Source: Siphonobacter aquaeclarae
GTDB lineage: Bacteria; Bacteroidota; Bacteroidia; Cytophagales; Spirosomataceae
Direction of reading: 5' to 3'
Length of the DNA: 64,000 nt
Assembly (NCBI RefSeq): GCF_900103285.1
Contig: NZ_FNGS01000010.1
Span: 171,961 to 235,960, forward strand
The notes beneath the pieces were generated by a model. That model was not told the DNA's origin. It ran no database searches and saw only the letters and a program-made list of their open reading frames with translations. Shown here piece after piece: positions 8,586 to 16,629 of this stretch. The position numbers and the translations under genes are program-made. Position 1 is the first letter of the stretch; the number at the start of each line of letters is the position of its first letter.

Positions 8586-9125
8586 CTAGTTTTGTGAGAA
8601 CTGGATCTTCAGGTCGTTCAACCGGCTCTTGATCGAGTTGTCAATCTGGTTATCCCCTACACGCAGGAGGTATCCGCCAATGAGGGTCGGATCTACCTTT
8701 TCTGCCAGCTCAACGGTCTTGCCGGTTTGCGTGGCTACTACCGACCGTACTTCGGCACGCTGGGCGTCCGTAAGCGGCGAGGCGGAAGTAATATGAGCGG
8801 TGAGGATCCCCTTGAGCAGCTGGTATTGGCGGCTGAATTCAGTCGCTACGGCCGGCAGGATCGCTTCCCGGTTCTTCTTTGTAATGATCTCGAAAATCGA
8901 AAACGTTACAGGACTTACCTTATCCTGAAAAACGGCTTTCAGGATTTCGAGTTTCTTCCAGTGTTTGACAATCGGGCTTTTCAGCGTGAGGGAAAACGAG
9001 CGGTTTTCCGTACACACCTGTGAGAACAGCTGCATGTCCTGGTAAACCGTGTCGAGAACACCTTTTTCCTGTGCCAGCCCGATCAACGATTTGGCATATC
9101 GAAACGCTACGCTTTGGTCAGACAT
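8586..9125 (-). CDS. atpH: F-type ATP synthase subunit delta
   Basis: A 179-residue subunit of the peripheral stalk joining F1 to the b subunits. The N-terminal helical bundle begins VAFRYAKSLIGLAQEKG, as in OSCP/delta. The C-terminal signature is VDPTLIGGYLLRVGDNQIDNSIKSRLNDLK, with the conserved GG-x-x-x-R-x-G-D. It is the last gene of this atp cluster: a terminator lies 56 bases beyond the stop and no atpA or atpG follows, unlike the common H-A-G order. It is separated from atpF by 49 bases. Confidence 0.95.
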   Translation of the reverse strand: MSDQSVAFRYAKSLIGLAQEKGVLDTVYQDMQLFSQVCTENRSFSLTLKSPIVKHWKKLEILKAVFQDKVSPVTFSIFEIITKKNREAILPAVATEFSRQYQLLKGILTAHITSASPLTDAQRAEVRSVVATQTGKTVELAEKVDPTLIGGYLLRVGDNQIDNSIKSRLNDLKIQFSQN

Positions 9126-9174
9126 AGTGGAATCAGATTCCGTGAGGCGCCGGGCGCGTCACATGATGCTAAAG

Positions 9175-9669
9175 TTAGTTGAGTTTGGCGTCTTTCAGCC
9201 ACTCGCTCACGAGAGTTTCCTGAGCAGCTTTGTCTGCCAGTTCGCGGCGCAGTACTTTCTCGGCGATTTCGATCGCGATTTTCGCGGTCTCGCCTTTCAG
9301 CTTGGCAACAGCGGCAGCCTGCTCATCGCGGAAAGACTTACGTGCTTTCTCGATTTCAGCTTTTGCTTCCTGAGCGGCTTCGTTTTTCGCTGTAGCGATC
9401 ATCTTTTCAGCCGTCTGGCGGGCCTGCTTCAGGATGGCGTCGCGCTCGATGATGGCTTCCGCCTTTGCCTTGTCGTTATCGGCCTTGAGTTGTGCCATTT
9501 CGGCACGGGTTTTCTTGGCCAGTTCGATGGCGTCCTCGATCGACTGTTCCCGTTCAGCGAGGCTGGCGAGAATGGGTTTCCAGGCGAATTTACCCAGAAC
9601 AATGACGAGCAGAAGGAAGAAAACCAACTGCCAGAAAATCAGACCAAAACTAGGGGTAATTAAGTCCAT
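9175..9669 (-). CDS. atpF: F-type ATP synthase subunit b
   Basis: A 164-residue stator subunit. One N-terminal transmembrane helix (about residues 5-25, SFGLIFWQLVFFLLLVIVLGKF) precedes a long charged helix of alternating Ala, Lys and Glu that forms the dimeric stalk; the typical FAWKPI motif follows the membrane segment. Length is usual for the family. It lies between the c and delta genes. The upstream spacer from atpE (103 bases) carries a stable hairpin. Confidence 0.96.
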   Translation of the reverse strand: MDLITPSFGLIFWQLVFFLLLVIVLGKFAWKPILASLAEREQSIEDAIELAKKTRAEMAQLKADNDKAKAEAIIERDAILKQARQTAEKMIATAKNEAAQEAKAEIEKARKSFRDEQAAAVAKLKGETAKIAIEIAEKVLRRELADKAAQETLVSEWLKDAKLN

Positions 9670-9721
9670 GACGTTGGAAATATAAAATGATGCAAAAAGA
9701 TCTTGTTTGTTTCACTGAGAA

Positions 9722-9759
9722 CATCCGGCCCGGTCACCTAATGCAAGCCGGGCCGGATG
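9722..9759 (-). promoter_or_regulatory. Intercistronic hairpin between atpE and atpF
   Basis: CATCCGGCCCGG (9722-9733) pairs perfectly with CCGGGCCGGATG (9748-9759) around a 14-base loop. No T run follows on the coding strand, so it is not a plain terminator. It could protect the atpE part of the message and help raise c-subunit output. Confidence 0.5.
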
Positions 9760-9772
9760 CAGATTTTGTGAA

Positions 9773-10042
<270 letters not shown>

Positions 10043-10083
10043 TTATATAGTGAAACAAAAACTCGTAAAAGCGAAACAGGTTA

Positions 10084-11148
10084 TCAGTGGTGATCGTCGT
10101 GGTGGTGTTCTTCCACGGCAGCACCGATGTAGCTGGCCGTCAGTACCGTAAAGATGTAGGCCTGAAGGATGGCTACCAGCAGCTCGATCAGTGTCATAAA
10201 GACGGTAAAAGGACCGACGACCACGCTGAGCGCTGCTGATTTAAAGATAAAAATGAGGCTGAGAAGGCTCAGCAGAATGATGTGGCCTGCCGTGATGTTG
10301 GCGAAAAGCCGGACCATCAGGGAGAACGGACGCATCATCATACCCACGATTTCCACCGGAGTCAGGATGACGAGCATCCAGGCCGGTACGCCGGGCATCG
10401 CGAAGATGTGCTGCCAGTAGGTCTTCTTTCCATTGATATTGACGATAATGAACGTCAGTATGGCGAGTACCATCGTGACGGCGATATTCCCCGTTACGTT
10501 GGCAGCGCCCGGAAGCAGACCCAGCAGGTTGTTGATCCAGATGAAGAAGAACAACGTCAGCAGGTAGGGGAGGAAGCGCTTGTAGTGCTTTTCTCCGATG
10601 TAATTCTTGGCTACTTCGTCCCGGATGAAGAGAATGAACGGCTCCAGCGCAGACTGAAGGCCCTTCGGCGCTTTTCCGGTACGCTTGGCGTACGAATTCT
10701 TGATGGACGTGAAAATCAGCAGGAGAAGAACGACACTCAGGATAAGCGAGGCGACGTTTTTCGTAACGGAAAAATCATAGACCTTCGATCCGTCTTCGGC
10801 CGTGATGTGCTCATGGTGGAGCGTGAAACCGTCATGCGTTCCGTTGCCGTGGTAGAAATGGCTGGAGGAAAAGACCTTCAGACCCTTCGTCGGGCTGTAC
10901 AGAATCACCGGCAGGGGAATCGAGATATGCGATTCTCCGATCGTACCGAGGTGCCACTCGTGGGCATCGGAAACGTGGTGAAGAATAGTTTGTCCCGGAT
11001 TAAATTCTTCCGTTTTCCCATGTTCATGGGCATGTTCTTCGGCAGCAGCGTGCTCGTGTTGAGCAAACACGGCCGGAGCGGCGAAAACAGAAAGAGCAAA
11101 CGATAAAACGGTGAATGCTAGGGCTTTGAAAGTACGATTTCGGCTCAT
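10084..11148 (-). CDS. atpB: F-type ATP synthase subunit a
   Basis: A 354-residue membrane subunit forming the proton half-channels. As usual in Bacteroidota it is longer than the E. coli protein: it has a cleavable-looking signal segment (residues 7-29), a His-rich stretch (EHEHAAAEEHAHEHG) and a periplasmic domain before the membrane core. The conserved stator arginine lies in MVRLFANITAGH near residue 280. The tail is again His/Asp-rich. It is 12 bases downstream of the AtpI-like gene and heads the structural Fo genes. Confidence 0.95.
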   Translation of the reverse strand: MSRNRTFKALAFTVLSFALSVFAAPAVFAQHEHAAAEEHAHEHGKTEEFNPGQTILHHVSDAHEWHLGTIGESHISIPLPVILYSPTKGLKVFSSSHFYHGNGTHDGFTLHHEHITAEDGSKVYDFSVTKNVASLILSVVLLLLIFTSIKNSYAKRTGKAPKGLQSALEPFILFIRDEVAKNYIGEKHYKRFLPYLLTLFFFIWINNLLGLLPGAANVTGNIAVTMVLAILTFIIVNINGKKTYWQHIFAMPGVPAWMLVILTPVEIVGMMMRPFSLMVRLFANITAGHIILLSLLSLIFIFKSAALSVVVGPFTVFMTLIELLVAILQAYIFTVLTASYIGAAVEEHHHDDHH

Positions 11149-11160
11149 CGCGACGGGGTT

Positions 11161-11535
11161 TCAGGGCTTCTTCTCAGAAAAGTGCCGCAATTTACGATAG
11201 ACTCCTGCAAATTCAAAACCTGCGAAAAATAAATAGAGTACAAAAAACTCCAGAATGAAGTGCTTGAAATCAAGAGCTCCCAGCAAAAGGTAGACCAGCA
11301 GGAATGCAAAACTGAGAATCATGCGGAGGACCATACTACCCAGGTAAAACGTCACAAACTTCTCTTCCCGATCCGCAAAACCGCGTTCTATGAGCCGGTA
11401 GTTAAGAAATCCCAGACATCCGAAAAAGGCCAGCATGTCCCAGCTGTCGCGGTGTATCCACCCCCCGGAGCCTAAAACCGGAGCTAAAAAAAATACAATT
11501 CCGCTCAGTACGAGCGGCATCAGAATACGTAACAT
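11161..11535 (-). CDS. AtpI-like membrane protein of the ATP synthase operon
   Basis: A 124-residue protein with four predicted transmembrane segments (MLRILMPLVLSGIVFFLAPVL; MLAFFGCLGFLNYRL; FYLGSMVLRMILSFAFLLVYLLLGAL; FFVLYLFFAGFEFAGVY). It sits directly upstream of atpB, where many genomes carry atpI, whose product helps assemble the c ring. The sequence match to AtpI is loose, so the role rests on position. The ATG at 11535 is preferred: a longer frame would start at TTG 11631, but the exact promoter element at 11553..11560 lies inside that extension. Confidence 0.7.
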   Translation of the reverse strand: MLRILMPLVLSGIVFFLAPVLGSGGWIHRDSWDMLAFFGCLGFLNYRLIERGFADREEKFVTFYLGSMVLRMILSFAFLLVYLLLGALDFKHFILEFFVLYLFFAGFEFAGVYRKLRHFSEKKP

Positions 11536-11552
11536 GCCGACTGTCTTTCCGG

Positions 11553-11560
11553 CAAAAGTA
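11553..11560 (-). promoter_or_regulatory. -7 promoter element for the AtpI-like/atpB-E-F-H operon
   Basis: On the minus strand this reads TACTTTTG, an exact TAnnTTTG, 17 bases before the ATG of the AtpI-like gene. No clear -33 TTTG is seen. Confidence 0.5.
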
Positions 11561-11636
11561 CGGAGGGGACCGGACAGTCCCGGCTTTCCCGTGAATCCGA
11601 AGCTGCGTATTTTGCTTCCCGATCTGAACAAATACC

Positions 11637-12200
11637 ATGCAACACTACCTCTCTGCCTACCTCCGCCAGCAAAAAGCAGCCCTCGATTCCATTTCCGTCG
11701 AACAGGTGGAAACCATCATCCGCAAATTCAAAAAATGCTGGGAAGAAGACCGGCAGGTATTTGTTTTCGGAAACGGCGGAAGCGCCTCCAACGCGTCCCA
11801 TTTCGTTACCGACCTGGGAAAAAGTGCTTCCGACAGGATGGGCCGCCGGTTCCGGGTTTCTTCGCTCAATGAAAGTATCAGCTGGATTACGGCATTAGGA
11901 AACGACTATGCCTACGACGAAGTATACCGCATGCAGCTCCACAACTATGCCCGACCCGGGGATCTGGTGATGATGCTCAGCGTCTCCGGCAGCTCGCCCA
12001 ACCTCGTCAAAGCAGCAGAGTGGTCCCGGGAAAACGGAGTGGAGACCATCGCCCTCGTCGGCGGCAAAGGCGGAACGCTCGCCGAAATTAGTGATACGGT
12101 TGTCCGCATTGCCGACACGCACTACGGGCGGGCCGAAGACGCCCAGATGGCGATTTGCCACCTGATTTGTTATGCGTTTATTGAAGGGGAGGTCGGCTGA
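11637..12200 (+). CDS. SIS-domain protein, phosphoheptose isomerase-like (GmhA/DiaA family)
   Basis: A 187-residue single SIS-domain protein. The N-terminal helix is followed by the phosphosugar-binding loop FGNGGSASNASHF (around residues 43-55), LSVSGSSPNLVKAAEW (residues 113-128), and a C-terminal HLICYAFIE. These match sedoheptulose-7-phosphate isomerase (GmhA), used in heptose synthesis for lipopolysaccharide, and its relative DiaA. No other heptose-pathway gene is nearby, so the substrate is open. It is transcribed against the atp genes, starting 101 bases from the divergent AtpI-like gene. Its 3' end overlaps the convergent DUF1835 gene by 23 bases. Confidence 0.8.
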   Translation: MQHYLSAYLRQQKAALDSISVEQVETIIRKFKKCWEEDRQVFVFGNGGSASNASHFVTDLGKSASDRMGRRFRVSSLNESISWITALGNDYAYDEVYRMQLHNYARPGDLVMMLSVSGSSPNLVKAAEWSRENGVETIALVGGKGGTLAEISDTVVRIADTHYGRAEDAQMAICHLICYAFIEGEVG

Positions 12201-13086
12201 TTGTGTTTTCTGCCGGATTCCACCGGGGAACAGGCTGACCAGACGCCAGCTCGCATCCTCCCAACCAGCGCGAGCCTGTCCACCGGGATACATAGTCTGA
12301 AGAACCTGCCCAAACGGCATGGCCATCGGGAGCGAGGGAATAGTCACCTCCGTTATTAGCGAGCAGTCCGTACTGTACCAGGTCGTTCAGGGTTTCTTTC
12401 AGTTGGGTATCTCCGAAGCCGAATCCCGGATATGCCCGCCAGAATGCAGGCAGCAGTGTTGAAAGACCGGCGGGTTTCCGGAGCAGTTGTTCCAGAAAAA
12501 AGGTTTCAATACGGTTCAGGCCTGTCGTCACAGACGGAAACCGCTGCAGGTGGAGGGAAATCGCCGCCGGAAAATGGACAAAAGGACCGGTATCCCTGAC
12601 GGCAGCAAGCGCTTCCGGATTCGGCGAGGTATAGGCTTTCCAAAGCAAGCGGGCCGCCTGCCGGTCGGCCTCGGTTAAGTGAATTCGGGTGACATACAGC
12701 GCAGCCAGTTGCCGTGCATTGCATTCGCCCAGACCATGAAAGTTTGGAATTTCCGGGTGGTCTCCGGGACAAATCAGAAACACCGGATTTTCGTCCGGCA
12801 GGTAGCTGACCAGAAAAAGCAGGTTGATCTGGCAGAAAAGATCGAATTCAAACCAGAGTACAACCGGCCCGCGATGCGCGGCGATGACTTCCCATTCAGC
12901 CAGTACCTGACGTTCGTAATCCGGAAAGAAACTGCTGCGTTCCCGGAGAACGGCGAGCGGATCGGCATGCCAGGCGACCCGGTCCTCGCAAAGGGCTTCC
13001 CGCCAGACGGCGCGCCTGCCCGGCAGACCGGTTCCACCGAAAGAAACGGCGGTAGAATCACCGTTGAGGACATGCAGATGTTCCAT
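12178..13086 (-). CDS. DUF1835 domain-containing protein
   Basis: A 302-residue cytosolic protein. It begins MEHLHVLNGDSTAVSF, the DUF1835 opening (L-x-G-D), continues with WREALCEDRV, then VLWFEFDLFCQINLLFLV and LICPGDHP, all typical of the family. The C-terminal 100 residues look like a winged-helix-like helper region. Function is unknown; some relatives occur near sigma factors. It follows atpZ after one base, so the two genes are almost certainly co-transcribed and probably translationally coupled. Its end overlaps the convergent SIS gene. Confidence 0.8.
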   Translation of the reverse strand: MEHLHVLNGDSTAVSFGGTGLPGRRAVWREALCEDRVAWHADPLAVLRERSSFFPDYERQVLAEWEVIAAHRGPVVLWFEFDLFCQINLLFLVSYLPDENPVFLICPGDHPEIPNFHGLGECNARQLAALYVTRIHLTEADRQAARLLWKAYTSPNPEALAAVRDTGPFVHFPAAISLHLQRFPSVTTGLNRIETFFLEQLLRKPAGLSTLLPAFWRAYPGFGFGDTQLKETLNDLVQYGLLANNGGDYSLAPDGHAVWAGSSDYVSRWTGSRWLGGCELASGQPVPRWNPAENTISRPPLQ

Positions 13087-13087
13087 A

Positions 13088-13297
13088 TCAGTTTTTCGGA
13101 AGGCTTCGTATGGCCGAAATCAGTGCCGCGGCGATGAAAAAAAGCGAGCACCCGATGGTGAACCACGGCGTACGGGTTTCGAGCCATTCATCCAGCTTCA
13201 TTCCCAGAAAAACGCCTGCTCCGATCGTCACGAGCATCTGCATAGCCATCCCCGAATACCGGAGATAAGGATTGAATTTGGGAGGTTCGTCAGTCAT
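13088..13297 (-). CDS. atpZ: AtpZ/AtpI family protein
   Basis: A 69-residue protein with two transmembrane helices (YSGMAMQMLVTIGAGVFLGMKLDEW and PWFTIGCSLFFIAAALISAI). The G-x-x-L-G-x-x-L-D-E/K-W hinge is the hallmark of AtpZ and the AtpI/AtpZ group, proposed to act with AtpI in Mg/Ca transport or ATP synthase assembly. In many Bacteroidota it is the first gene of the atp operon. Here it is cut off from atpB by the DUF1835 gene and the opposed SIS gene. Confidence 0.9.
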   Translation of the reverse strand: MTDEPPKFNPYLRYSGMAMQMLVTIGAGVFLGMKLDEWLETRTPWFTIGCSLFFIAAALISAIRSLPKN

Positions 13298-13399
13298 AGC
13301 CGGAGAGAATGGGTAATTTTTGAGCGGAATTTACGTACTTGGCATAAAATCTACGCCTCTTTCCAACCGTTTGTAGAGGAGAATTGTTTTTCATTTCCG

Positions 13400-15559
13400 A
13401 TGCGATTGTCTTCCTGTTTCCGGAATCTCGTTTGCCTGTCGGGTCTCGGCTGGGTAGCTGCCTGTACGCAGCACTCCACGGCCCCGGCCAACGTCGCGTT
13501 CCACAATATTACGGCCCGGTATAATGCCCTTCTTCAGGCGAAAGAAAAGCTCGAAGAAGCCCGGGCGACGCTTTTCCGGGATCGGAAGGACAACTACGGG
13601 GCGCTGTTGCCCGTCGTGGTTCCGGTAGACTCGAATGCCGCGCTGGCCGTATCAACCGAGCTGGCGGCGGTTATCAAGAAGGCTTCCCTCGTAGCCGAGC
13701 GCCATCAGAATGCTATTTATGTAGACGATGCCTACCTGCTCATCGGGCAGGCACGTCTCGAGCAGGGAGATTTCCGGAATGCTGTCGAGACGTTCAAATA
13801 CGTCAATACCAATTATCCCGATGAAAACTCCCGGTCGGCCGCGCTGATCGGCCTGATGCGGGCATATGTAGAGCAGCGGGAGTATGGTACTGCGCTTCGC
13901 GTGGCGGACGTCGTCCGGACCCTGCCGCTCAGCAAGGAGGAAACCCGGGAGTACTACCTCACCAAAGCCTATCTCCACCAGCAGCGGAAGGAATACGCCA
14001 TTGCTGCGGCGATTCTCGAAGAAACCCTCCCGCTGATGAAAAAGGGAGAGCAGAGAGCGCGGGTTTATTATGCCCTCGGTCAATTGTATGAGCTGACCAA
14101 CAAGCCGCAAAAGGCATTGGCGCAATACAGTAAGGTGCAGAAAAACCGCCCGGGGTATGACCTGTCGTTTTATGCCAAACTAAATTCCCTGCTCAACCAG
14201 CCGGGTCAGGATCCGAATGTGAGTTTCAGCCGGATGTTGAAAGACCGGAAAAACGACGATCTCAAGGACCGGATCTACTACGCGATGGGTTCGTATGAAG
14301 AGCGCCGGGGTAATATCAAACAGGCTATTCCCTATTACAAGACGGCTGCACAGTTTGCCAAAGCCACGCGTGACCAGCTTCCGGCGATCTACCTGCGTAT
14401 TGCCGAGCTGAGCTATAACCCGTTGCAGGATTATGAGTCGGCGCAGGCCTACTACGACAGTACGGTTTCTTCCCAGCCCAAAAACATGCCGGACCTTTCC
14501 CGGATTATTGAAAAGAAGAAGGTACTGGATGAGTTTGTGCGCCACCTGCGGACGATCCGTACGGAAGATAGCCTGCAACACCTGGCAGGAATGAATCCGA
14601 CCGAACTGGATAAGTACCTGGCGAAGGTGGTTTCGGATAAACGCAAAAAAGAAGAAGATGCACGTCGGAAAGCCGAAGAAGCTGCTGCACGTGCCCGTCA
14701 GGAGCAGTTGCTGGCCCAGAATGGCGTTGCGACGGAGAATACTGCGTCGGCATGGTACTTCTATAATCCTTCGTCGGTGCAACGGGGTTCTCAGGAATTC
14801 CGCGAAAAATGGGGCCCACGGAAGCTGGAAGACAACTGGAGACGGTCTACGAAAGACATGAGCCTGTCGTCGGGCGATGCGCCGATGACGGCTGTACAAG
14901 GGAATAAAACGGTTGCCGGACAGGCCGCCGGTACCGGAGCCGCCCCCGCTGACCCCGAAATTCAGGACTTGAAAAAGACGATTCCGTTTGGACAGCAGGC
15001 CCTGGAGGTTTCCCGCAAGAAGCAGGAAACAGCGTATTTCGAACTGGGTAAACTCTATAAGCTGGGCCTCAGCGAACCTGCCAAATCAAAGGAAACGTTT
15101 GAAAAACTGCTGGCTCTGTTCCCGAATACCTCCTATGAGCCGGAAACGCTGTACCTGCTGTACCTGCTTGCTGAGGGAACCGGGCAACAGGCAGAGTATA
15201 AAAATCGCCTGGCTCAGAAATTCCCGGATTCATATTTCGTGAGGATGATCAACCGGAGCAGCCTGACGCCGCTGACCTCCGGCGCGGAGGCCGAAGCTCA
15301 GAACCTTTATGCCGATGCCTACGGCGCCTATACCCGCAGTGAGTATGCCAATGCGCTGGTGAAGGTAGAGCAGGGGTTGCAGAAATATGCCGGCAATGCG
15401 CTGGAAGACAAGTTTGCGCTCCTGCATGTCATGCTGGTGGCGAAAACCCAGAATGCGGAAGCATACCGGAAAGCCCTCGGCGATTTTCTCCGCAACTATC
15501 CGAACAGTACGTTGACGGGGATGGCAAAGGACATGCAGTCGGCGGCGAAAGGGAAGTAG
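13400..15559 (+). CDS. porW: T9SS accessory lipoprotein PorW/SprE (TPR protein)
   Basis: A 719-residue lipoprotein. The signal peptide ends in a lipobox with Cys near residue 20 (WVAACTQH). Next comes the segment FHNITARYNALLQAKEKLEEA...RKDNYGALLPVV, which I recognise as the start of PorW/SprE proteins. Several tetratricopeptide repeats cover about residues 100-370 and 500-700, with a charged coiled region near residue 415 (KRKKEEDARRKAEEAAARARQEQL). SprE/PorW is needed for gliding and type IX secretion and is thought to link outer-membrane and inner-membrane parts of the machine. ATG 13400 is chosen because it opens the signal peptide; an in-frame extension upstream lacks one. Confidence 0.85.
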   Translation: MRLSSCFRNLVCLSGLGWVAACTQHSTAPANVAFHNITARYNALLQAKEKLEEARATLFRDRKDNYGALLPVVVPVDSNAALAVSTELAAVIKKASLVAERHQNAIYVDDAYLLIGQARLEQGDFRNAVETFKYVNTNYPDENSRSAALIGLMRAYVEQREYGTALRVADVVRTLPLSKEETREYYLTKAYLHQQRKEYAIAAAILEETLPLMKKGEQRARVYYALGQLYELTNKPQKALAQYSKVQKNRPGYDLSFYAKLNSLLNQPGQDPNVSFSRMLKDRKNDDLKDRIYYAMGSYEERRGNIKQAIPYYKTAAQFAKATRDQLPAIYLRIAELSYNPLQDYESAQAYYDSTVSSQPKNMPDLSRIIEKKKVLDEFVRHLRTIRTEDSLQHLAGMNPTELDKYLAKVVSDKRKKEEDARRKAEEAAARARQEQLLAQNGVATENTASAWYFYNPSSVQRGSQEFREKWGPRKLEDNWRRSTKDMSLSSGDAPMTAVQGNKTVAGQAAGTGAAPADPEIQDLKKTIPFGQQALEVSRKKQETAYFELGKLYKLGLSEPAKSKETFEKLLALFPNTSYEPETLYLLYLLAEGTGQQAEYKNRLAQKFPDSYFVRMINRSSLTPLTSGAEAEAQNLYADAYGAYTRSEYANALVKVEQGLQKYAGNALEDKFALLHVMLVAKTQNAEAYRKALGDFLRNYPNSTLTGMAKDMQSAAKGK

Positions 15560-15564
15560 GCCCC

Positions 15565-16131
15565 ATGCAGTCTTTTTTTGAGTATATCGACAGGCTTACT
15601 CCGGCTCTTTCGAAAGAGGCGTTGGCGGCTATCGGGGAAATAGCCGCCAGACGTACCGTTCCCAGGCGGACGTTGCTGCTTCGGGCAGGGGAAATATGTT
15701 CGAATTTCTATTTCATCGAGAAGGGACTGGGACGGGTATTTTACTACCGGAACGATCAGGAAGTGACGGCCTGGTTCGGATTTGAAGGGCAGGTTATCAG
15801 TGCTATTGATAGCTTTTTTACCGGCTTCCCGAGTGAATACTGGATCGAAATATTGGAAGAATCGGAGGTGCGGGTAGTCGGGAATCAGGATATTGAGTGG
15901 TTGTTCAGGCATTATCCTGAGACGGAGCGACTCGGCCGGCTGATGATCACCGAAAACTACCTGCGCCTGGACGAACGCATGAAGTTATTTGCTTTCCATA
16001 CCGCGGAGCAACGGTATCAGTTGGTCCTTAAACAGTTTCCTTCCATTCTTCAGCGGGTGCCGCTTCACATGATCGCATCGTATATCGGCGTGACGCAGGT
16101 AACCTTGAGCCGTATCCGGGCAGAGTACTGA
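15565..16131 (+). CDS. Crp/Fnr-family transcriptional regulator
   Basis: A 188-residue regulator. Residues 20-115 form a cyclic-nucleotide-binding-like beta roll (RTVPRRTLLLRAGEICSNFYFIEKGLGRVFYY). A helical dimer interface and a C-terminal helix-turn-helix follow (MIASYIGVTQVTLSRIRAEY). The cAMP phosphate-binding Arg/Ser cassette is not evident and there is no Fnr cysteine cluster, so the signal is unknown. The DNA-binding domain is short, as in many Bacteroidota Crp/Fnr proteins. It starts five bases after porW, suggesting co-transcription. Confidence 0.88.
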   Translation: MQSFFEYIDRLTPALSKEALAAIGEIAARRTVPRRTLLLRAGEICSNFYFIEKGLGRVFYYRNDQEVTAWFGFEGQVISAIDSFFTGFPSEYWIEILEESEVRVVGNQDIEWLFRHYPETERLGRLMITENYLRLDERMKLFAFHTAEQRYQLVLKQFPSILQRVPLHMIASYIGVTQVTLSRIRAEY

Positions 16132-16201
16132 TTTTAACATTTGTAAAAGCGCGGGATCTCTTCTTTTCCAGAGCTTTGCGGAAGCTTTTATCCAACCCGC
16201 G

Positions 16202-16612
16202 ATGAAAAAATACCTGGAAGTATCTGTCCTGCTTTTGCTCTCCCTCTGCTTCCATTTCGTCACCTGTGAAGGAAAGGGAATAGCGATTCCTGCCGCGTTC
16301 AGCCTGCTGCTCCTGTTTGTGTATTATACCCAGGTAATGGATATCTCCGGGTTATTGAAAGCTGTACTGGAATCGCTGCCGCTTCTGTTCTTCGTCGTCA
16401 GCCAGGTGGCGCTGTTTTGGCGGCCCGGTACCCTGAGGGGCGTGCAATGGGTAAAATTGCTGCCGCCTTTCTGGTTTCTGGTTCGGGAAGGGCAGGGCGG
16501 GCTAGATTGTCCCTGGCATCATACTATTTTTTGGGGGCCGGTGGCGCTTTACCTGCTGGTCTTCCTGCTGTTTCGTCTGAAAGAAAGAGCTGAAAAAAGC
16601 GACCCCGCCTGA
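16202..16612 (+). CDS. Small integral membrane protein, unknown function
   Basis: A 136-residue protein with four predicted membrane segments (YLEVSVLLLLSLCFHFVTC; IPAAFSLLLLFVYYTQVM; LLKAVLESLPLLFFVVSQVALFW; TIFWGPVALYLLVFLLF). The charged C-terminal tail ends within the terminator stem. I do not recognise the family. It follows the Crp/Fnr gene by 70 bases and may share its message. Confidence 0.6.
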   Translation: MKKYLEVSVLLLLSLCFHFVTCEGKGIAIPAAFSLLLLFVYYTQVMDISGLLKAVLESLPLLFFVVSQVALFWRPGTLRGVQWVKLLPPFWFLVREGQGGLDCPWHHTIFWGPVALYLLVFLLFRLKERAEKSDPA

Positions 16613-16621
16613 GGTCGCTTT
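16597..16621. terminator. Terminator between convergent genes
   Basis: AAGCGACC / GGTCGCTT stem with an 8-base loop and flanking A/T runs. It overlaps the last codons of the small membrane-protein gene. Confidence 0.6.
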
Positions 16622-16629
16622 CGTATGAT

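Noticed and set aside
11161..11631. Longer AtpI-like protein starting at TTG 11631
   Set aside because: The extension has no membrane segment or conserved sequence and would contain the exact TAnnTTTG element at 11553-11560.
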